Shown piece by piece: positions 1 to 12,480 of a DNA stretch of 64,000 bases. The notes beneath the pieces were generated by a model. It searched no databases. It saw only the letters and a program-made list of their open reading frames with translations, and was not told where the DNA came from. The position numbers and the translations under genes are program-made. The stretch lies in contig CM039508.1 of assembly GCA_022432975.1 (NCBI GenBank), positions 25,493,999 through 25,557,998 on the forward strand, in the 5' to 3' direction. Numbering within the stretch: position 1 is the stretch's first letter; each line of letters starts with the position of its first letter. The DNA comes from Begonia masoniana. Taxonomy: Eukaryota; Streptophyta; Magnoliopsida; Cucurbitales; Begoniaceae.

Positions 1-530
1 AAGTGTGAGAACTTTGAGTACGAAATGGTATTAGAATGACCACTAAAGTGTTTTGATTGTTGAGGAAAATAAGCGCAAGAGGTGGAAGTACTAATTTAGA
101 TATTAAGGATATAAGATAAAAGTTCACTTATTTAGGTATAGCGTACGTAGTTGAGGATACATTTAGATTTTGGAATGGGTTAGGTATGTGCTTGATAGAT
201 ACAGAAATTGAAGTGAGGAATTAGATGAATTTAGTTCGGGAGAAAGCTAGAGTGGAGACCTTAGTTACAGGAGTTGAGAGTCTAAATGATGGTTGATTAA
301 GTTAAGTAATGAACGTGTAAGTAATTGAACTATAGAATGCATATGAGGGTAATTTAAAACTTTAGAAATATAGGGAATTGTCATTACTCCTTACCAATAG
401 GTGATTAAGACCATAGCGTCGTTGAAGTTGGCAGTGCAACCTTAGGTCAGGAGAGTATCTTGAGGTGAGTAAATTGAGGAATAACAAGGTCACAAATTTT
501 GAGGACAAAATTTTTATAAGGAGGGTGGAT
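1..530 (+). mobile_element. 3' end of a Ty3/gypsy internal region (degenerate)
   Basis: This stretch ends in a signature typical of plant Ty3/gypsy elements: TTTTGAGGACAAAATTTT followed by a purine-rich tract (about 517-529) directly abutting an LTR that begins TGTAACACCC at 531. No reading frame of useful length survives. It would be the end of pol and the short 3' untranslated part of an element whose 5' portion lies left of the window. Seen: polypurine tract and LTR junction. Inferred: pol origin of the rest. Confidence 0.7.
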
Positions 531-854
531 TGTAACACCCAGAAATTTCCTACGACATATGTAGGCCTAGTTAGGGTATGTTGTAAGAGTTTAAAGTTAG
601 TCTTAATGTTATCCTAGCAAGTTGAATTAGAAAGTGCAAATTGAATAGGAAATTGGGAGAAAATTCTAAAGTTTGAAATGGTTAGTGATTGTTATAATTT
701 AATTTAATGAAAAAGAATTAAAAAGTGAAAAGAATGGTGATTGATGAGGTTAGTCCCACGTTGGAATGCATGAAGCAAAAGTGAGGTATTTGTAAAATGA
801 ATAAATGAAAAGTGTGAAAAGTCTAAGTCTAAAAATGGTTGAAAAGTCAAAAGG

Positions 855-862
855 TATAAAAG
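855..862 (+). promoter_or_regulatory. TATA box of the LTR promoter
   Basis: TATAAAAG lies 324 bp into the LTR in an A/G-rich stretch, at a plausible place for the U3 promoter. Transcription start is not visible. Confidence 0.5.
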
Positions 863-1711
863 TGAGTAAATGAAGGTTTGGAAAGTGAGCATTCACGTTG
901 GAAGAAAAGGGAGCAAAAAGTGTGTGGCCATTTTATGAAAAGGAGAAGTTTGGGGGAAGAAAATAAAAAGAAGAAAAAGTGATTGTTTATTTAATGGATG
1001 GCTTAGGAGTAAAAAAAGAGTAAAGTGTTTCTTCCTCCCCTTTTTCCTCTCCATGAAGTGCAGCGCCATTGAACGGTTTCTCCTCTTAATTTCTTCAAGC
1101 TTTTGCATGGTTTTAAGGTATGTTTTACATGGGTTTTGTGGATAATACATTTAGGTGTTGGTTTTTAGTAGTTTTAGGGTCTTTTGGTGAGATTTTGTTA
1201 GGGTTTGGAAACCCTAGGTGAGGAGCTACGAATTTCCTCTTTTATTGCTGGTTTTTCTTTATGCTTTTGATTTTTTAAATATTAGAGGGATTAGTTTAGG
1301 TTGTTTTTAGAGTTAAATTGGAGATTTGGTGAAAGTTATACAAAAATCGGTTTTTAAAATATTGGAGGCCGGTTCTGTTTTCTGGAATTCCGGTTGGCCA
1401 TTAAATTTATTTGGTTAATTTAAGTGTTTCAATGGATAGTAGACGTGTAGAGGTTTCCGAATTAGGGTGGCGCATCGAAATCCGTTGAAAAATGAGGGAG
1501 TTATGGCCGTTCGAAGTTCGACGTTGTAATTTTGGGTAAAAATCGGGTTTTGTGATTTTAGGGTAAATTGTTGGTTAGTTTTGGTTTTAGAAATTGTTTA
1601 GAATCCTTTAGAATTTTATGAGTGAATTGCTAAGTTATTTTCTATAATTGATATGTTGTCGAACGTGTAATTCGGTTGGACGAAGTGAACGAGAACGTAC
1701 CGAGACATCAG

Positions 1712-2472
1712 GTAAGTAGTGGATGTGTGTGGTTTTGCCTTCGGGCCTACACCATGGAACGGTAGGGAATTGTTTGTTTGGTCGTTTTGTTTTGTCTTGT
1801 GTTGTGCATCGTATGTGACATGCATCATGGTTTTTAAACTACGAAATACGTGTTTTGAGCATCGTGTGCAGTTTGTGAAAATAAAATGTAAAAATATGTG
1901 AGGCAATGTGAATTGTGTGAGTCACCTCGTCGCGAATTAGTGTCTGAAAGAATGACAGTTCGGGAGGCGTCTGGTTGAGTCACCTCGTCGCGAATTAGTG
2001 TCTGAAAGAATGACAGTTCGGGAGGTGTCTGGTTGGGTCACCTCGTCGCGAATTAGTGTCTGAAAGAATGACAGTTCAGGAGGTGTCTGGTTGAGTCACC
2101 TCGTCGCGAATTAGTGTCTGAAAGAATGACAGTTTGGGAGGCCTCTACCAGTGAGTTGATAATGAACGAGGTTCATTGATCGACGTGGGAGAAGATCATA
2201 TATGGCCGTCCTGTGTGTGAACACGATGTGTGCCTCGGATCTTGCTCTGAGCGGTCAACGCGTGACCATCCTGTTAGGATAGGTATCCGCTTGACACACA
2301 AGTGAAAGTGATGAGTAATGAAACGAGAACGAGTTGAACACAATCGAGAGTTAGAAACCGCAGGAATTAAGGTTGTGTGTGAGGGTTGTTTGTGTAGTGT
2401 CCATTGTGTTTTCGTATGCATTATTCCCTACTTACTAAGCATTAGGCTTACGTTTTGTGTTCCGTGGTGTAG
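1712..2472 (+). other. predicted intron within the LTR
   Basis: CAG/GTAAGT at 1709-1717 matches the plant 5' splice consensus. A cUUCGg-type hairpin GCCTTCGGGC and CTACACC follow. Near the 3' end are CTTACTAAGCATTAGGCTTA (branch-point-like) and TGTAG/GTG. The same order occurs in six other LTR copies in this window. The interval encloses the 58-bp array. Splicing is an inference. Confidence 0.5.
1917..2148 (+). repeat. 58-bp tandem repeat, 4 copies
   Basis: CACCTCGTCGCGAATTAG recurs at 1923, 1981, 2039 and 2097, a fixed 58-bp period with a few substitutions. It lies in the predicted LTR intron. Part of the unit (GTGTCTGAAAGAATGACAG) resembles the 25-bp unit of the array at 13794-17292. Confidence 0.9.
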
Positions 2473-2909
2473 GTGTTGACAGGAGTACAGGTGAGGGCTT
2501 TAAGGAAAGCTAGGGTTGAGACGAAGTCGTTGATGTACGTTGTATGCCGGTGCGGGCAGTTGTCGGGGCGTCTCAACCATGATCTTTGGGGAGAGTGAAG
2601 GATTGACATTTTGATGTAAATAAGTAGTTTAGTTTGGACTTTGTTTTGTATAAGGGATAATGGTTTTATAACTTTGGTAAATATTGTTTTGGGTATGTTT
2701 TATAAACTATTAGATTTTCAGGTTTTGGGTTTTTAGTAATTTAGTCGTTATGCTGCTCGATTTTTTTGTAAAGCAAACGACGTCTGTTTTTGACGATTTT
2801 TGTGTTTTCGCTAAAAAGTTATAGTCGAAAATTATTTTAAATTACGTTTTAAACGTGGGGTAGTGAGCAAAGTAGCGCACCGAGTCGGGGTAGGTTCGAG
2901 GGCGTTACA

Positions 2910-3417
2910 ATTTCAGCTTAACAACCAAACAATTACTACCAACTAACAGAACAAGTATGACAGTTCAGGCTGCAAATTGATAAACTCTCACGCTACAATA
3001 TCACCCCAACAGAATAACATCAACAACAAGATTCATAGCACACAAGTGACAAAGCAAGAAATTACATACGACTATGTTAAATAATACGACGTGCTGGAAA
3101 TGAAAAACACCAGAACAAACCAAAAACAATAAAACAACAGACAAAATAAAAACAGACTCCAAGGAAATTAAAAAAAGACAGAAATAACACAAGAAGGAAA
3201 CAAACACTAAAGAAACATGATGACCATTGAAAACATCCTAGAACAATCTAAACAGAAACATGTCCTAAATAGAATTGAAACGTGATTAAAATATGATGCT
3301 AGTGGGTGAGCAGAGACGACACATGCTAGAAACAAACAACAAATGACAACATAGAGAAAGAACACAAAACAAAGAAAATGGAAACAACACAAAGCCAGGT
3401 TCGGCTCTGATACCACT
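2910..3417 (-). mobile_element. leader of a minus-strand LTR retrotransposon, with Met-tRNA primer site
   Basis: On the minus strand TGGTATCAGAGCC (3403-3415) matches the initiator-Met tRNA primer-binding site and follows an LTR-like end, CTGTCA, by two bases. The rest, read leftwards, is A/T-rich with no gag recognisable; it is cut at 2909 by the gypsy LTR. The element class (copia suspected) is not proven. Confidence 0.55.
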
Positions 3418-4134
3418 TGACAGAAAAATGGGCGAGGAAAAACAGAACAAATTAAAAAGGTAATGACAAATGCAGCGGAGGAGAAATGGAATGTGGAAAA
3501 ACCCTTGGCTGACCGAGAAGCTATCTCATGTTATGCTTCTCGGTGCATGTCTTCCCGTGGAAAGGCAACAGCTGCTGGGCCCGGCTATCATCCTCAGCCT
3601 TTTAAACTCTGATAACAGAGAGGGAGGGAAATCAAGAGATCACAGCCGCCTTTAGACTGATGATCAATGGAGGCACACTCCTCACGGCAGAGCCGTGGCT
3701 TACCTTGATGGCAGCCAGAAATCCTTTTGGATTTTCAGAGAGAGCAAAATAGGTTTGTATTAATCAAAAAGGAATGCGTACAAACACTAAAAGCGATGCT
3801 TAAATACCTAGGGTGGCTAGGTTTGGAAATCCCAAAAGGAGAATCTAGCCGTTGGAAGGCTTCTGCTGGCATTCGCGAAATGGAGCTCAATGCTGACGAG
3901 GCCGCTTTCTTGGAGCAGAGAAGGGCTCCGGTTGGTCAGCTAGTCCAGGTGAGCAATCTGTGCGCTCGCAGTGTGCTCGACGTCGATCTCTAAATCCCGT
4001 GGTCACTTGCTGAAGATCGTCTGAAGATCGCCTCTCTCGCTGAACTACTTGCTGGGCTTCGTCGTGGATTGAGGAGCAAGCTGTAATCAGATTTGTTAAT
4101 TGGGCTGGGCTGGGCTGCTTCATGTGAGATTAAG
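3418..4134 (-). mobile_element. LTR of the minus-strand retroelement (part 1)
   Basis: By position next to the Met-tRNA primer site this is an LTR; its end reads CTGTCA on the minus strand. It is interrupted at 4134 by the chromovirus, whose target duplication TTAAG occupies 4130-4134 and 18204-18208, and resumes at 18209. Short reading frames here (for example 3470-3655 and 3727-3993) have no recognisable domain. Confidence 0.5.
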
Positions 4135-4675
4135 TGTAACACCCGGTTCTATCAAACCAATTCTCTATTCTTTTAAATTAATGGCACACTTTTAATGGCA
4201 ATAATAAAAGTAGGGTTAATGGATGACTAGGCAAGGGCATAAGTGTAATTGAAAATTTAAAAGTTGATAACGTATTTAAGGAAAGAGGTTTTGGATTTAA
4301 TGCACTGTAGCCGCCACTATTCCCTATTTTTCTCTCTTTCGGTCATCAGCTCAAGCAGCAGAGCTCTCTAGGCGATTCTTCTACTTGAATTTTCTCCAAA
4401 CTAGGTGAGCCCTATTTCAATTTCTTGCTGTACTAGTAGCTATCGATGATTGGGGAGAGTACAAATGCGAGTTTTGTGAATGCCGATTGGGTTAGTAGTT
4501 CGGGTTTTGTGGTAAATCGGGAATGTACTATGAACTAAGCTTCCAAACTAGTTTCCCTAGATTTCTGGATAGATTAGAATGAGGCTTAATAGAAATCTGA
4601 TTAATATTCTGTTTATGACTTAGGTGAACAAAACTTCAGAAGTAGTCTGAAACCGAGCATTTTCATGAGAGCCAG

Positions 4676-5155
4676 GTAAGTGAAGTTTGCTTGTGCCTTC
4701 GGGCCTACATCACAAAACAGTAGGATTATGTGTGTTTGAATATTTTTATGTCATGCATCATATTATTGAAAGTATGCGAAAATGATTTTACATGAAATGG
4801 CATGGTAAGGAATGAACAGACTGTAACAGATAAGCTATTAAGGGAACTAATCTACCCCTTAACTTATGAAGGGATTTATACTTTGGGAGAAGTGATCCAA
4901 CTCCCAATTTCACATGGGGATCTGAACAGTTTTTAAGGGAACTAATCCGCCCCTTAATCGAGAGAGAGGATGTATGACTTTGAGAGAAGTGATCCAACTC
5001 CCAATTTCACAGGCGGATCAGATCAGAAACGAATGCATATGCAACTGAGATGAGAAAGTAGAAACTGCATGTTTAGGAGTTTATGTTTCAGCATTTCAAT
5101 TTATTATTGCTTTACTTTCTTAGCATTAGGCTAATAGATGAATTTTGTGATGTAG
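4676..5155 (+). other. predicted intron within the chromovirus 5' LTR
   Basis: Donor CCAG/GTAAGT at 4676, hairpin GCCTTCGGGC at 4695-4704 followed by CTACATC, TTAGCATTAGGCTAATAG before the acceptor, and TGTAG/GTGAAG at 5155. The 3' LTR keeps the same sites at 11292 and 11771, again 480 bp apart. Splicing is inferred, not shown. Confidence 0.5.
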
Positions 5156-5529
5156 GTGAAGAAACCTTAGAAGGTGTGTTCTTTGAGCATGTTGAGGATT
5201 AGGCTGTTGGGGGAGCACTTCAATGCCACGGATTGGTGATTCTGATGAGGCGGTTTAACTAGTGTCTGTATGTGGAGTCTAACTTTTTAGATGTTCTGTT
5301 GAGTGCTGTAGAGGATTTTGATGATAGTGATAGGTGAAGGTTTTAGAATGTCTTGAGTTTTTTTTCTTCTGATTATGAAGACCTGATTTGGTTTTGTTAC
5401 AGATTGCTATTTTGGGAGTTTTATTGGATAATGATACACATGTTGGTTTTAAAATTGTTTTTGTCGGATTTCAGAAGTTTTCTTAGGGTCAGGTTGTTTT
5501 GAATGTTTTCAGTGAAATTTTCAAGCTCA

Positions 5530-5870
5530 ACCATCGGTGGATGCTGTCCATCGGTGGATGTGGACCATTTTTGTCTATCGGTGGATTTAGTCCACCGGTG
5601 GATGTTGAGTGTTATCATCTATCGGTGGATGTAGTCCACCGGTGGATATTGAGCGTTTTTGTCTATCGGTGGATTTAGTCCACCGGTGGATGTTGAGTGT
5701 TATCGTCTATCGGTGGATGTAGTCCACCGGTGGATGTTGAGCGTTTTTCGCTTATTGGTGGATTTAGTCCACCGGTGGATGTTGAGTGTTATGGTCTATC
5801 GGTGGATGTAGTCCACCAGTGGATGCTGAGTGTTATCGTTTATCGATGGATGTGAGTGTTAGGCTTTTGT
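5530..5870 (+). repeat. palindrome-rich repeat field (TCCACCGGTGGA), 88-bp higher-order unit
   Basis: Half-units of about 44 bp alternate, giving TTTAGTCCACCGGTGG at 5586, 5674 and 5763. Each carries the perfect palindrome TCCACCGGTGGA plus ATCGGTGGAT. A diverged copy lies in the 3' LTR at about 12145-12480. Confidence 0.88.
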
Positions 5871-6163
5871 CGTTTAGTGATCGGCAGATGTTAAGTTTTA
5901 AATCTATCGGAAGACGTAGAAATAGTTTTGTCTTTTAGTGATCGGTCGATGTGTTCTGTTTTCTTTTCTCTTTCAACTATCTTGAATATTTTCACTATTT
6001 AGCAAATATTGTTTTTATACGATAATTTTCCACTGCAAGTTTTAACGTTTTAAGAGTCAAATCTTGATCATTGAATGAAATTTTAAATTTTTCTCAAAAG
6101 TCATAGTTCGGTTCTGTATTATGAGTAACGAACCGAGTTTATATAATTCGGGGCGTTACAGTA

Positions 6164-6175
6164 TGGTATCAGAGA
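6164..6175 (+). promoter_or_regulatory. primer-binding site (initiator Met-tRNA)
   Basis: TGGTATCAGAGA starts three bases after the 5' LTR. It matches the usual plant TGGTATCAGAGC except for the last base. Confidence 0.85.
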
Positions 6176-6316
6176 CATTCAGTTAAACTGTTCAAAGGAT
6201 TACTCATCAGTGCCGATTGTCGCATGGGAGTACTCCAACAACTGTAAGTGTTTATGTTAGCCTTAGTTATTAGATGTTTATGAGAGTAGTTAACCCTGTG
6301 CAGGAAATCTAGTAAG

Positions 6317-7335
6317 ATGTCTAGATGACCGGGAAGACCAAGAGTACCAAGAGAGATGCCCAACTTGAGAGCTGAGGAAGATCCTAGCGTGATTAGGCAG
6401 CTGACAGATCTGGTACGTCAGCAAACAGACTTAGTGCGTCAGCAGTCCGATCAGTTAGGAGTGCTGTTGAACCGAGAGGTACTGGGAAGTGCCAACTCGA
6501 GTTCTAGCAATGAACATTCTGGAGATAGATTCAGGAGGTTACGACCACCCACGTTTGATGGACAGTCATCTGATCCAGTTATTGCTGAAGGATGGCTTAG
6601 AAAGATTGAGAGTATGTTTAGGTGTGCCAACATTGGAGAAGGAGACAAGGTCACGTTGGCAACATTTCATTTGGCTGGTGAAGCTCAACTCTGGTGGGAA
6701 ACAATAGAGACCACCACTGATGTTTTGGCGATGCCTTGGTCACAATTCAAGGACGTCTTATATGAGAAGTATTTTAACAGCACTGTCCAGACCGCGAAAA
6801 AGTTTGAGTTTCTGAACTTGAAGCAGATAGGGTCTGTGGTCGAGTATAGTAGGCAATTTGAGTCCCTGTCCAGGTTTGCTGGACATTTTGCTCACAAGGA
6901 CGAGGATAAAGTGTTCAAATTTGTGCATGGACTGAAGCCGGAAATTTACCGAGGAGTTAAATTTTGTGGCATTAAAGGCTTGACATTCAGTGAAGTTGTA
7001 TCCACTGCTCTGGAAGTGGAAGAAGCTGAAAGGAAGTGTGCTTGACCAAAAGAGGTCCCACAAAAGTTTGTCCAGCCAGACCAACAAAGAGGAATGAAGA
7101 GGCCCAGTGAGGGCCAGAATAGCCAAGGAACTGGGGGGAAAATACAGAATGCTAGGAAATTTCTCCAGTGTCCTAAGTGTTTGAAAAACCACCCGGGCGA
7201 GTGAAGATTGGGCTTTGGGAAGTGTTTCAACTGTAAGGAGGTTGGACACACGATCAAAGAATGCCCGAAGCCTAGAATCACCAGATGCTACAATTGTAAC
7301 AAGGTTGGCCATATTAGCAGAGACTGCCCAGCTTC
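6317..7335 (+). pseudogene. chromovirus gag (capsid and two zinc knuckles), inactivated
   Basis: Gag packages element RNA. The likely start is ATG 6317, with an in-frame TGA at 6326; the longest open part runs 6356-7045. A retrotransposon gag core is recognisable (about 6590-6980, with LWWETIE). Two CCHC zinc knuckles follow: CFNCKEVGHTIKEC and CYNCNKVGHISRDC (about 7226-7330). In-frame TGA codons at 7043 and about 7202 split the capsid from the knuckles. The TGA at 6326 and 7043 are consistent with CGA to TGA transitions. Confidence 0.85.
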
Positions 7336-7379
7336 TAAGAGTAGCCCTGCTATGATTAAACCGAGGATATTCTCCATGA

Positions 7380-10300
7380 TGGAGTCGGGTGAAGACCAGC
7401 CTGCTGTGGTGTCAGGTACCATATTGATTAACTTTGTGTCTGCTTTTACTTTAATAGATTCTGGTGCGACACATTCCTTTATAGCATCTGCGTTTGCTGT
7501 TAAGTTAGATGTACAGTTTAGCCCTTCTATGCATGTGTAATGTTGCATTACCTTCTGGTGAACGCATGCACTCTAACCAAGTGATGCTTGATTACAATGT
7601 GTTAGTAGGAAGCGTGAATCTACCTGCTGACCTCATTATTATGGATATAATGGGATTTGATGAAATCCTAGGAATGGACTGGTTGTTTAAACACCACGCC
7701 ACAATTGATTGTAGGACTAGAATAGTTTGTTTCCAACCCCCTGGTCGTTCGAAACATACCTTTCAAGCTTTAAGGAAGAGTAAGGAAATATCTGTGATGA
7801 CTTCTATTAACACTAGACCTTCCCCATGTGGAGAGTATTCGTGCTTCTTAGCTAGCGTTTTAGACACACAACTTGTAGGGGAGGCAAATCCACAAAATGT
7901 CTTAGTTGTCCAAGACTTTCCTGAAGTATTCTTAGATGACCTTCCTGGTTTGCCGCCAGATAGGAAAATTGAATTTGTTGTAGATGTTTACCCCGGCGCC
8001 GAGCCTGTATCTAAAAATCCATATAGGCTAGCACCAACAGAACTAAAAGAATTAAAGAAGCAGTTGGAGGATCTATTAGAGAAAGGGTTCATACGTCCTA
8101 GCTTTTCACCGTGGGGTGCACCTGTCCTTTTTGTCAAAAAGAAAGATGGATCAATGCGTATGTGCATTGATTATAGGGAATTGAACAAGTTAACTGTCAA
8201 GAACAAGTATCCGTTGCCAAGGATTGATGATTTATTCGACCAGCTTAATGGTGCACGAGTTTTCTCTAAGATTGACCTAAGGTCAGGTTACTATCAACTA
8301 AAAGTCAAAACCGAAGATATCCCAAAGACTTCCTTTCGCACAAGGTATGGACATTATGAGTTTTTGGTTATGTCCTTTGGATTGACAAATGCACCGGAAG
8401 CCTTCATGGATCTTATGCATAGAGTGTTTCATGAGTATTTGGATAAGTTTGTCATTGTGTTTATAAACGACATTTTAATTTATTCACGTAATAATGATGA
8501 ACATGCAAGGCATTTGAGTTTAGTGTTAGAAGTACTGAGACAGCACCAACTGTATGCAAAATTTTCCAAGTGTGAGTTTTGGTTGGACAGAGTTCACTTT
8601 CTTGGTCACGTGATCTCTGGTGATGGAATCTCTGTCTATCCAGCCAAAATTCAAGCGGTGAAGAAATGGCCCCAACCAAAGAATGCCATATATATTTGGC
8701 TTTTTCTTGGATTAGCAGGATACTACAGGAAATTTATTGAAGGATTCTCGAAGATTGCAACGCCCCTCACTCGGTTAACCAGGAAAAATATGAAGTATGT
8801 GTAGACTAAGGATTGTGAGCATAGTTTTCAGACCTTGAAACAGAAACTGGCCAACGCTCCAATTTTGACCCTTCCTATTGATGACAGTAAATTTAGCATT
8901 TATTGTGATGCATCGAAGATCGGACTTGGCTGTGTCTTGATGCAAGAGGGAAAGGTAATAGCTTATGCCTCTAGACAATTGAAAACACATGAGAAGAATT
9001 ACCCTACACATGACTTGAAATTAGCTGCAGTGGTATTCGCACTTAAGATTTGAAGGCATTACTTGTATGGACAAACTTGTGAAATATTCTCGGACCATAA
9101 AAGTCTGAAATATATCTTCACACAGAATGAATTAAACATGAGGCAATGTCGATGGTTGGAGTTTGTAAAGGATTATGATTTTGAAATTAAATACCATCAT
9201 GGCAAAGCAAATGTAGCGGCAGATGCTTTGAGTAGAGTGACAACTTCAGCCTCAACTATGATTTTTGACATGCCATTAGCCTTAGAGTCAAAATTTCAAA
9301 GGTTTAATCTAGAAGTAGTATCTAGTGTATCAGCTACACTTTCAGACATAACCTTAAAGCCTACTATTCTGGATAAAATAAAGGAAGCTCAGACAAACGA
9401 TGTAGAGTGCAACAAGTACAGATTAAGCATAGAATCTACTGTTAATTCAGATTTCAATCTTTCTAATGACGGGATCCTTAAGTTTAGAAATAGATGGTTT
9501 GTTCATGCCATTAAAGAACTTCGAGATGAGATTCTTTCTGAAGCACATTCTTCCAGATTATCTGTTCACCCTGGAAGTACGAAGATGTACAAGGACCTTA
9601 GACAGCATTATTGGTGGCCAAGCATGAAAAGGTGTGTGGCAGAGTATGTGGGATCATGTTTGTGTTTTAAGCAGATTAAAGCTGAGCATCAGAGACCCTC
9701 AGGAACATTACAACCTTTACCAGTTCCTGAATGGAAATGAGAACAAATAACGATGGACTTTGTTGTGGGATTGCCCAGAACAGCAAAAGGACATGATGCA
9801 ATCTGGGTAATAGTTGATCGATTAACCAAATCTGCCCACTTTCTGCCTATAAAGATGACGTACTCGATGGATCAACTTGCTGAGTTGTATGTGCATGAAG
9901 TTGTTAGACTGCATGGAGTTCCAAGCACTATAGTTTCAGACCGAGACTCTAGATTTACATCTAAGTTTTGGAAAAGTTTGCACAAGGCTATGGGAACACA
10001 GCTTAGTTTTAGCACAGCTTTTCACCCTCAAACAGATAGACAATCCGAGAGAACTATTCAGACCTTAGAGGATATACTCCGTGCATATGTATTAGAATTT
10101 CAGGGTTCTTGGAGTAAGTATTTATCTTTGGTGGAGTTTTCTTATAATAAAAGTTTTCAGGCAACTATCGGAATGGCACCGTATGAAGCATTGTATGGAC
10201 GAAAATGCAGATCACCTTTGTATTGGGACGAAGTTGGTGAAGCACAGTTGCTTGGTCCTGACCTTGTGTAACAAACTGTTGAGAAGGTTGCCCTCATTCG

Positions 10301-10754
10301 ATAGAGAATTTTGGCAGCTCAGAGCCGACAGAAAGGTTATACTGATAAGAGACGTAGAGAATTGGAGTTTGAGGTAGGTGATGAAGTTTTCCTCAAGGTA
10401 TCACCATTTAAAGGAGTTGTGAGATTCGGGAAGAGAAGCAAGTTGAACCCCAGATTTATTGGACCATTCACTATTCTGAAGAGAGTTGGGAGAGCAGCCT
10501 ATCAGTTGCAGCTACCGGCTTCTATGGAGGGGATACACAGTGTGTTCCATGTTTCTATGTTAAAGAAGTGCATAAGGGATCCATATCAAGTTGTGGAGCT
10601 GCAGGACATTGAAGTTCATCCTACCCTTACCTATGAGGAGAAACCAATGAGGATTCTGGACTATGCAATGAAGGTATTGCGCAACAAAGAGGTTCCACTA
10701 GTGAAAGTCTTATGGCATAACCGGAACATAGAGGAGACAACCTGGGAACGCTAG
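7380..10754 (+). pseudogene. chromovirus pol: protease, RT, RNase H, integrase, chromodomain; inactivated
   Basis: Protease motif LIDSGATHSF is near 7457. A frameshift lies near 7530. Reverse transcriptase covers about 7990-8560, with DLRSGYYQL and [11 protein letters not shown]. Its FxDD box reads FIND (AAC at 8466-8468), so one catalytic Asp is lost. RNase H covers about 8870-9210, starting [11 protein letters not shown]. The integrase zinc region (about 9540-9680) and core (9753-10090; DFVVGLP, SDRDSRF, HPQTDRQSER) follow. A chromodomain-like tail ending VLWHNRNIEETTWE closes the frame at about 10640-10750. In-frame stops occur at 8802, 9051, 9738, 10269, about 10301 and 10752. The 9051 and 9738 stops sit where related proteins have Trp. 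Confidence 0.9.
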
Positions 10755-12144
10755 CAAGACATGATGGACCAACATCCAGAGTTATTCAAGAACTGAATTT
10801 TGAGGACAAAATTCTTTTAAGGATGGTAGATTGTAACACCCGATTCTATCAAACCAATTCTCTATTCTTTTAAATTAATGGCACACTTTTAATGGCAATA
10901 ATAAAAGTAGGGTTAATGGATGACTAGGCAAGGGCATAAGTGTAATTAGAAATTTAAAAGTGGATAACGTATTTAAGGAAAGAGGTTTTGGGTTTAATAC
11001 ACTGTAGCCGCCAAACTAGGTGAGCCCTATTTCAATTTCTTGCTGTACTGGTAGCTATCGATGATTGGGGAGAGTATAAATGCGAGTTTTGTGAACGCCG
11101 ATTGGGTGAGCTAGTTCGGGTTTTGTGGTAAATCGGGAATGTACTATGAACTAAACTTCTAAACTAGTTTCCCTAGATTTATGGATAGATTAGAATGAGG
11201 CTTAATAGAAATCTAATTAATATTCTGTTTATGACTTAGGTGAACAAAACTTCTGAAGTAGTCTGAAACCGAGCATTTTCAGGAGAGCCAGGTAAGTGAA
11301 GTTTGCTTGTGCCTTCGGGCCTACATCACAAAACAGTAGAATTATGTATGTTTGAATGTTTTTATGTCATGCATCATATTTTTGAAAGTATGCGAAAATG
11401 ATTTTACATGAAATGGCATGGTAAGGAATGAACAAACTGTAACAGATAAGCTATTAAAGGAACTAATCCACCCCTTAACTTATGAAGGGATTTATACTTT
11501 GGGAGAAGTGATCCAACTCCCAATTTCACATGGGGATCTGAATAGTTGTTAAGGGAACTAATCCGCCCCTTAATTGAGAGAGAGGATGTATGACTTTGGG
11601 AGAAATGATCCAACTCCCAATTTCACAGGCGGATAAGATCAGAAACGAATGCATATGCAACTGAGATGAGAAAGTAGAAACTGAATGTTTAGGAGTTTAT
11701 GTTTCAGCATTTCAATTCATTATTGCTTTACTTACTTAGCATTAGGCTAATAGATGAATTTTGTGATGTAGGTGAAGAAGCCTCAGAAGGTGTGTTCTCT
11801 GAGCATGTTGAGGAATAGGCTGTTGGGTGAGCACTTCAATGCCACGGATTGGTGATTCTGATGAGGCGGTTTAACTAGTGTCTGTATGTGGAGTCTAACT
11901 TTTCAGATGTTCTGTTGAGTGGTGTAGAGGATTTTGATGATAGTGATAGGTGAAGGTTTTAGAATGTCTTTGAGTTGTTTTTCTTCTGATTATGAAGACC
12001 TGATTTGGTTTTGTTACAGATTGCTATTTTGGGAGTTTTATTGGATAATGATACACATGTTGGTTTTAAAATTGTTTTTGTCGGATTTCAGAAGTTTTCT
12101 TAGGGTCAGGTTGTTTTGAATGTTTTCAGTGAAATTTGCAAGCT

Positions 12145-12480
12145 CAACCATCGGTGGATGCTGTCCATCGGTGGATGTGGAGCGTTTTTGTCTATCGGTT
12201 GATTTAGTCCACCAGTGGATGTTGAGTGTTATCGTCTATCAATGGATGTAGTCCACCGGTGGATATTGAACGTTTTTGTCTATCGGTGGATTTAGTCCAC
12301 CGGTAGATGTTGAGTGTTATCGTTTATCGGTAGATGTAGTCCACCGGTGGATGTTGAGCGTTTTTCGCTTATCGGTGGATTTAGTCCACCGGTGGATGTT
12401 GAGTGTTATGATCTATTGGTGAATGTAGTACACCGGTGGATGCTGAGTGTTATCGTTTATCGGTGGATGTGAGTGTTAGG
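12145..12480 (+). repeat. TCGGTGGAT palindromic repeat field in the 3' LTR
   Basis: The same roughly 88-bp higher-order repeat as 5530-5870, with independent substitutions in several palindromes (CCACCAGTGG, CCACCGGTAG). Confidence 0.85.

Larger units (their letters stand above)
531..2909 (+). mobile_element. Ty3/gypsy 3' LTR (TGTAACACCC...GTTACA)
   Basis: A 2379-bp LTR starting TGTAACACCC and ending GGGCGTTACA. It contains a TATA box at 855-862, a splice-donor-like CAG/GTAAGT at 1709-1717, the hairpin GCCTTCGGGC at 1737-1746, a four-copy 58-bp array and an acceptor-like TGTAG/GTG at 2469-2475. The 3' part (2461-2580, and the last 80 bp) is clearly related to the solo LTR at 12509-17929, so both belong to one lineage. 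The sequence after the LTR is ATTTC; the matching target duplication would lie outside the window. Confidence 0.88.
4135..6160 (+). mobile_element. chromovirus 5' LTR
   Basis: 2026 bp, TGTAACACCCGG to GGGCGTTACA. It holds a splice-like interval (4676-5155), a two-copy 101-bp repeat inside it (AAGGGAACTAATC at about 4835 and 4936), and a palindrome-rich repeat field at 5530-5870 near its 3' end. Confidence 0.95.

Noticed and set aside
893..1150. 85-codon Lys/Phe-rich minus-strand frame in the first LTR
   Set aside because: Antisense to an LTR promoter region, low complexity and no domain.
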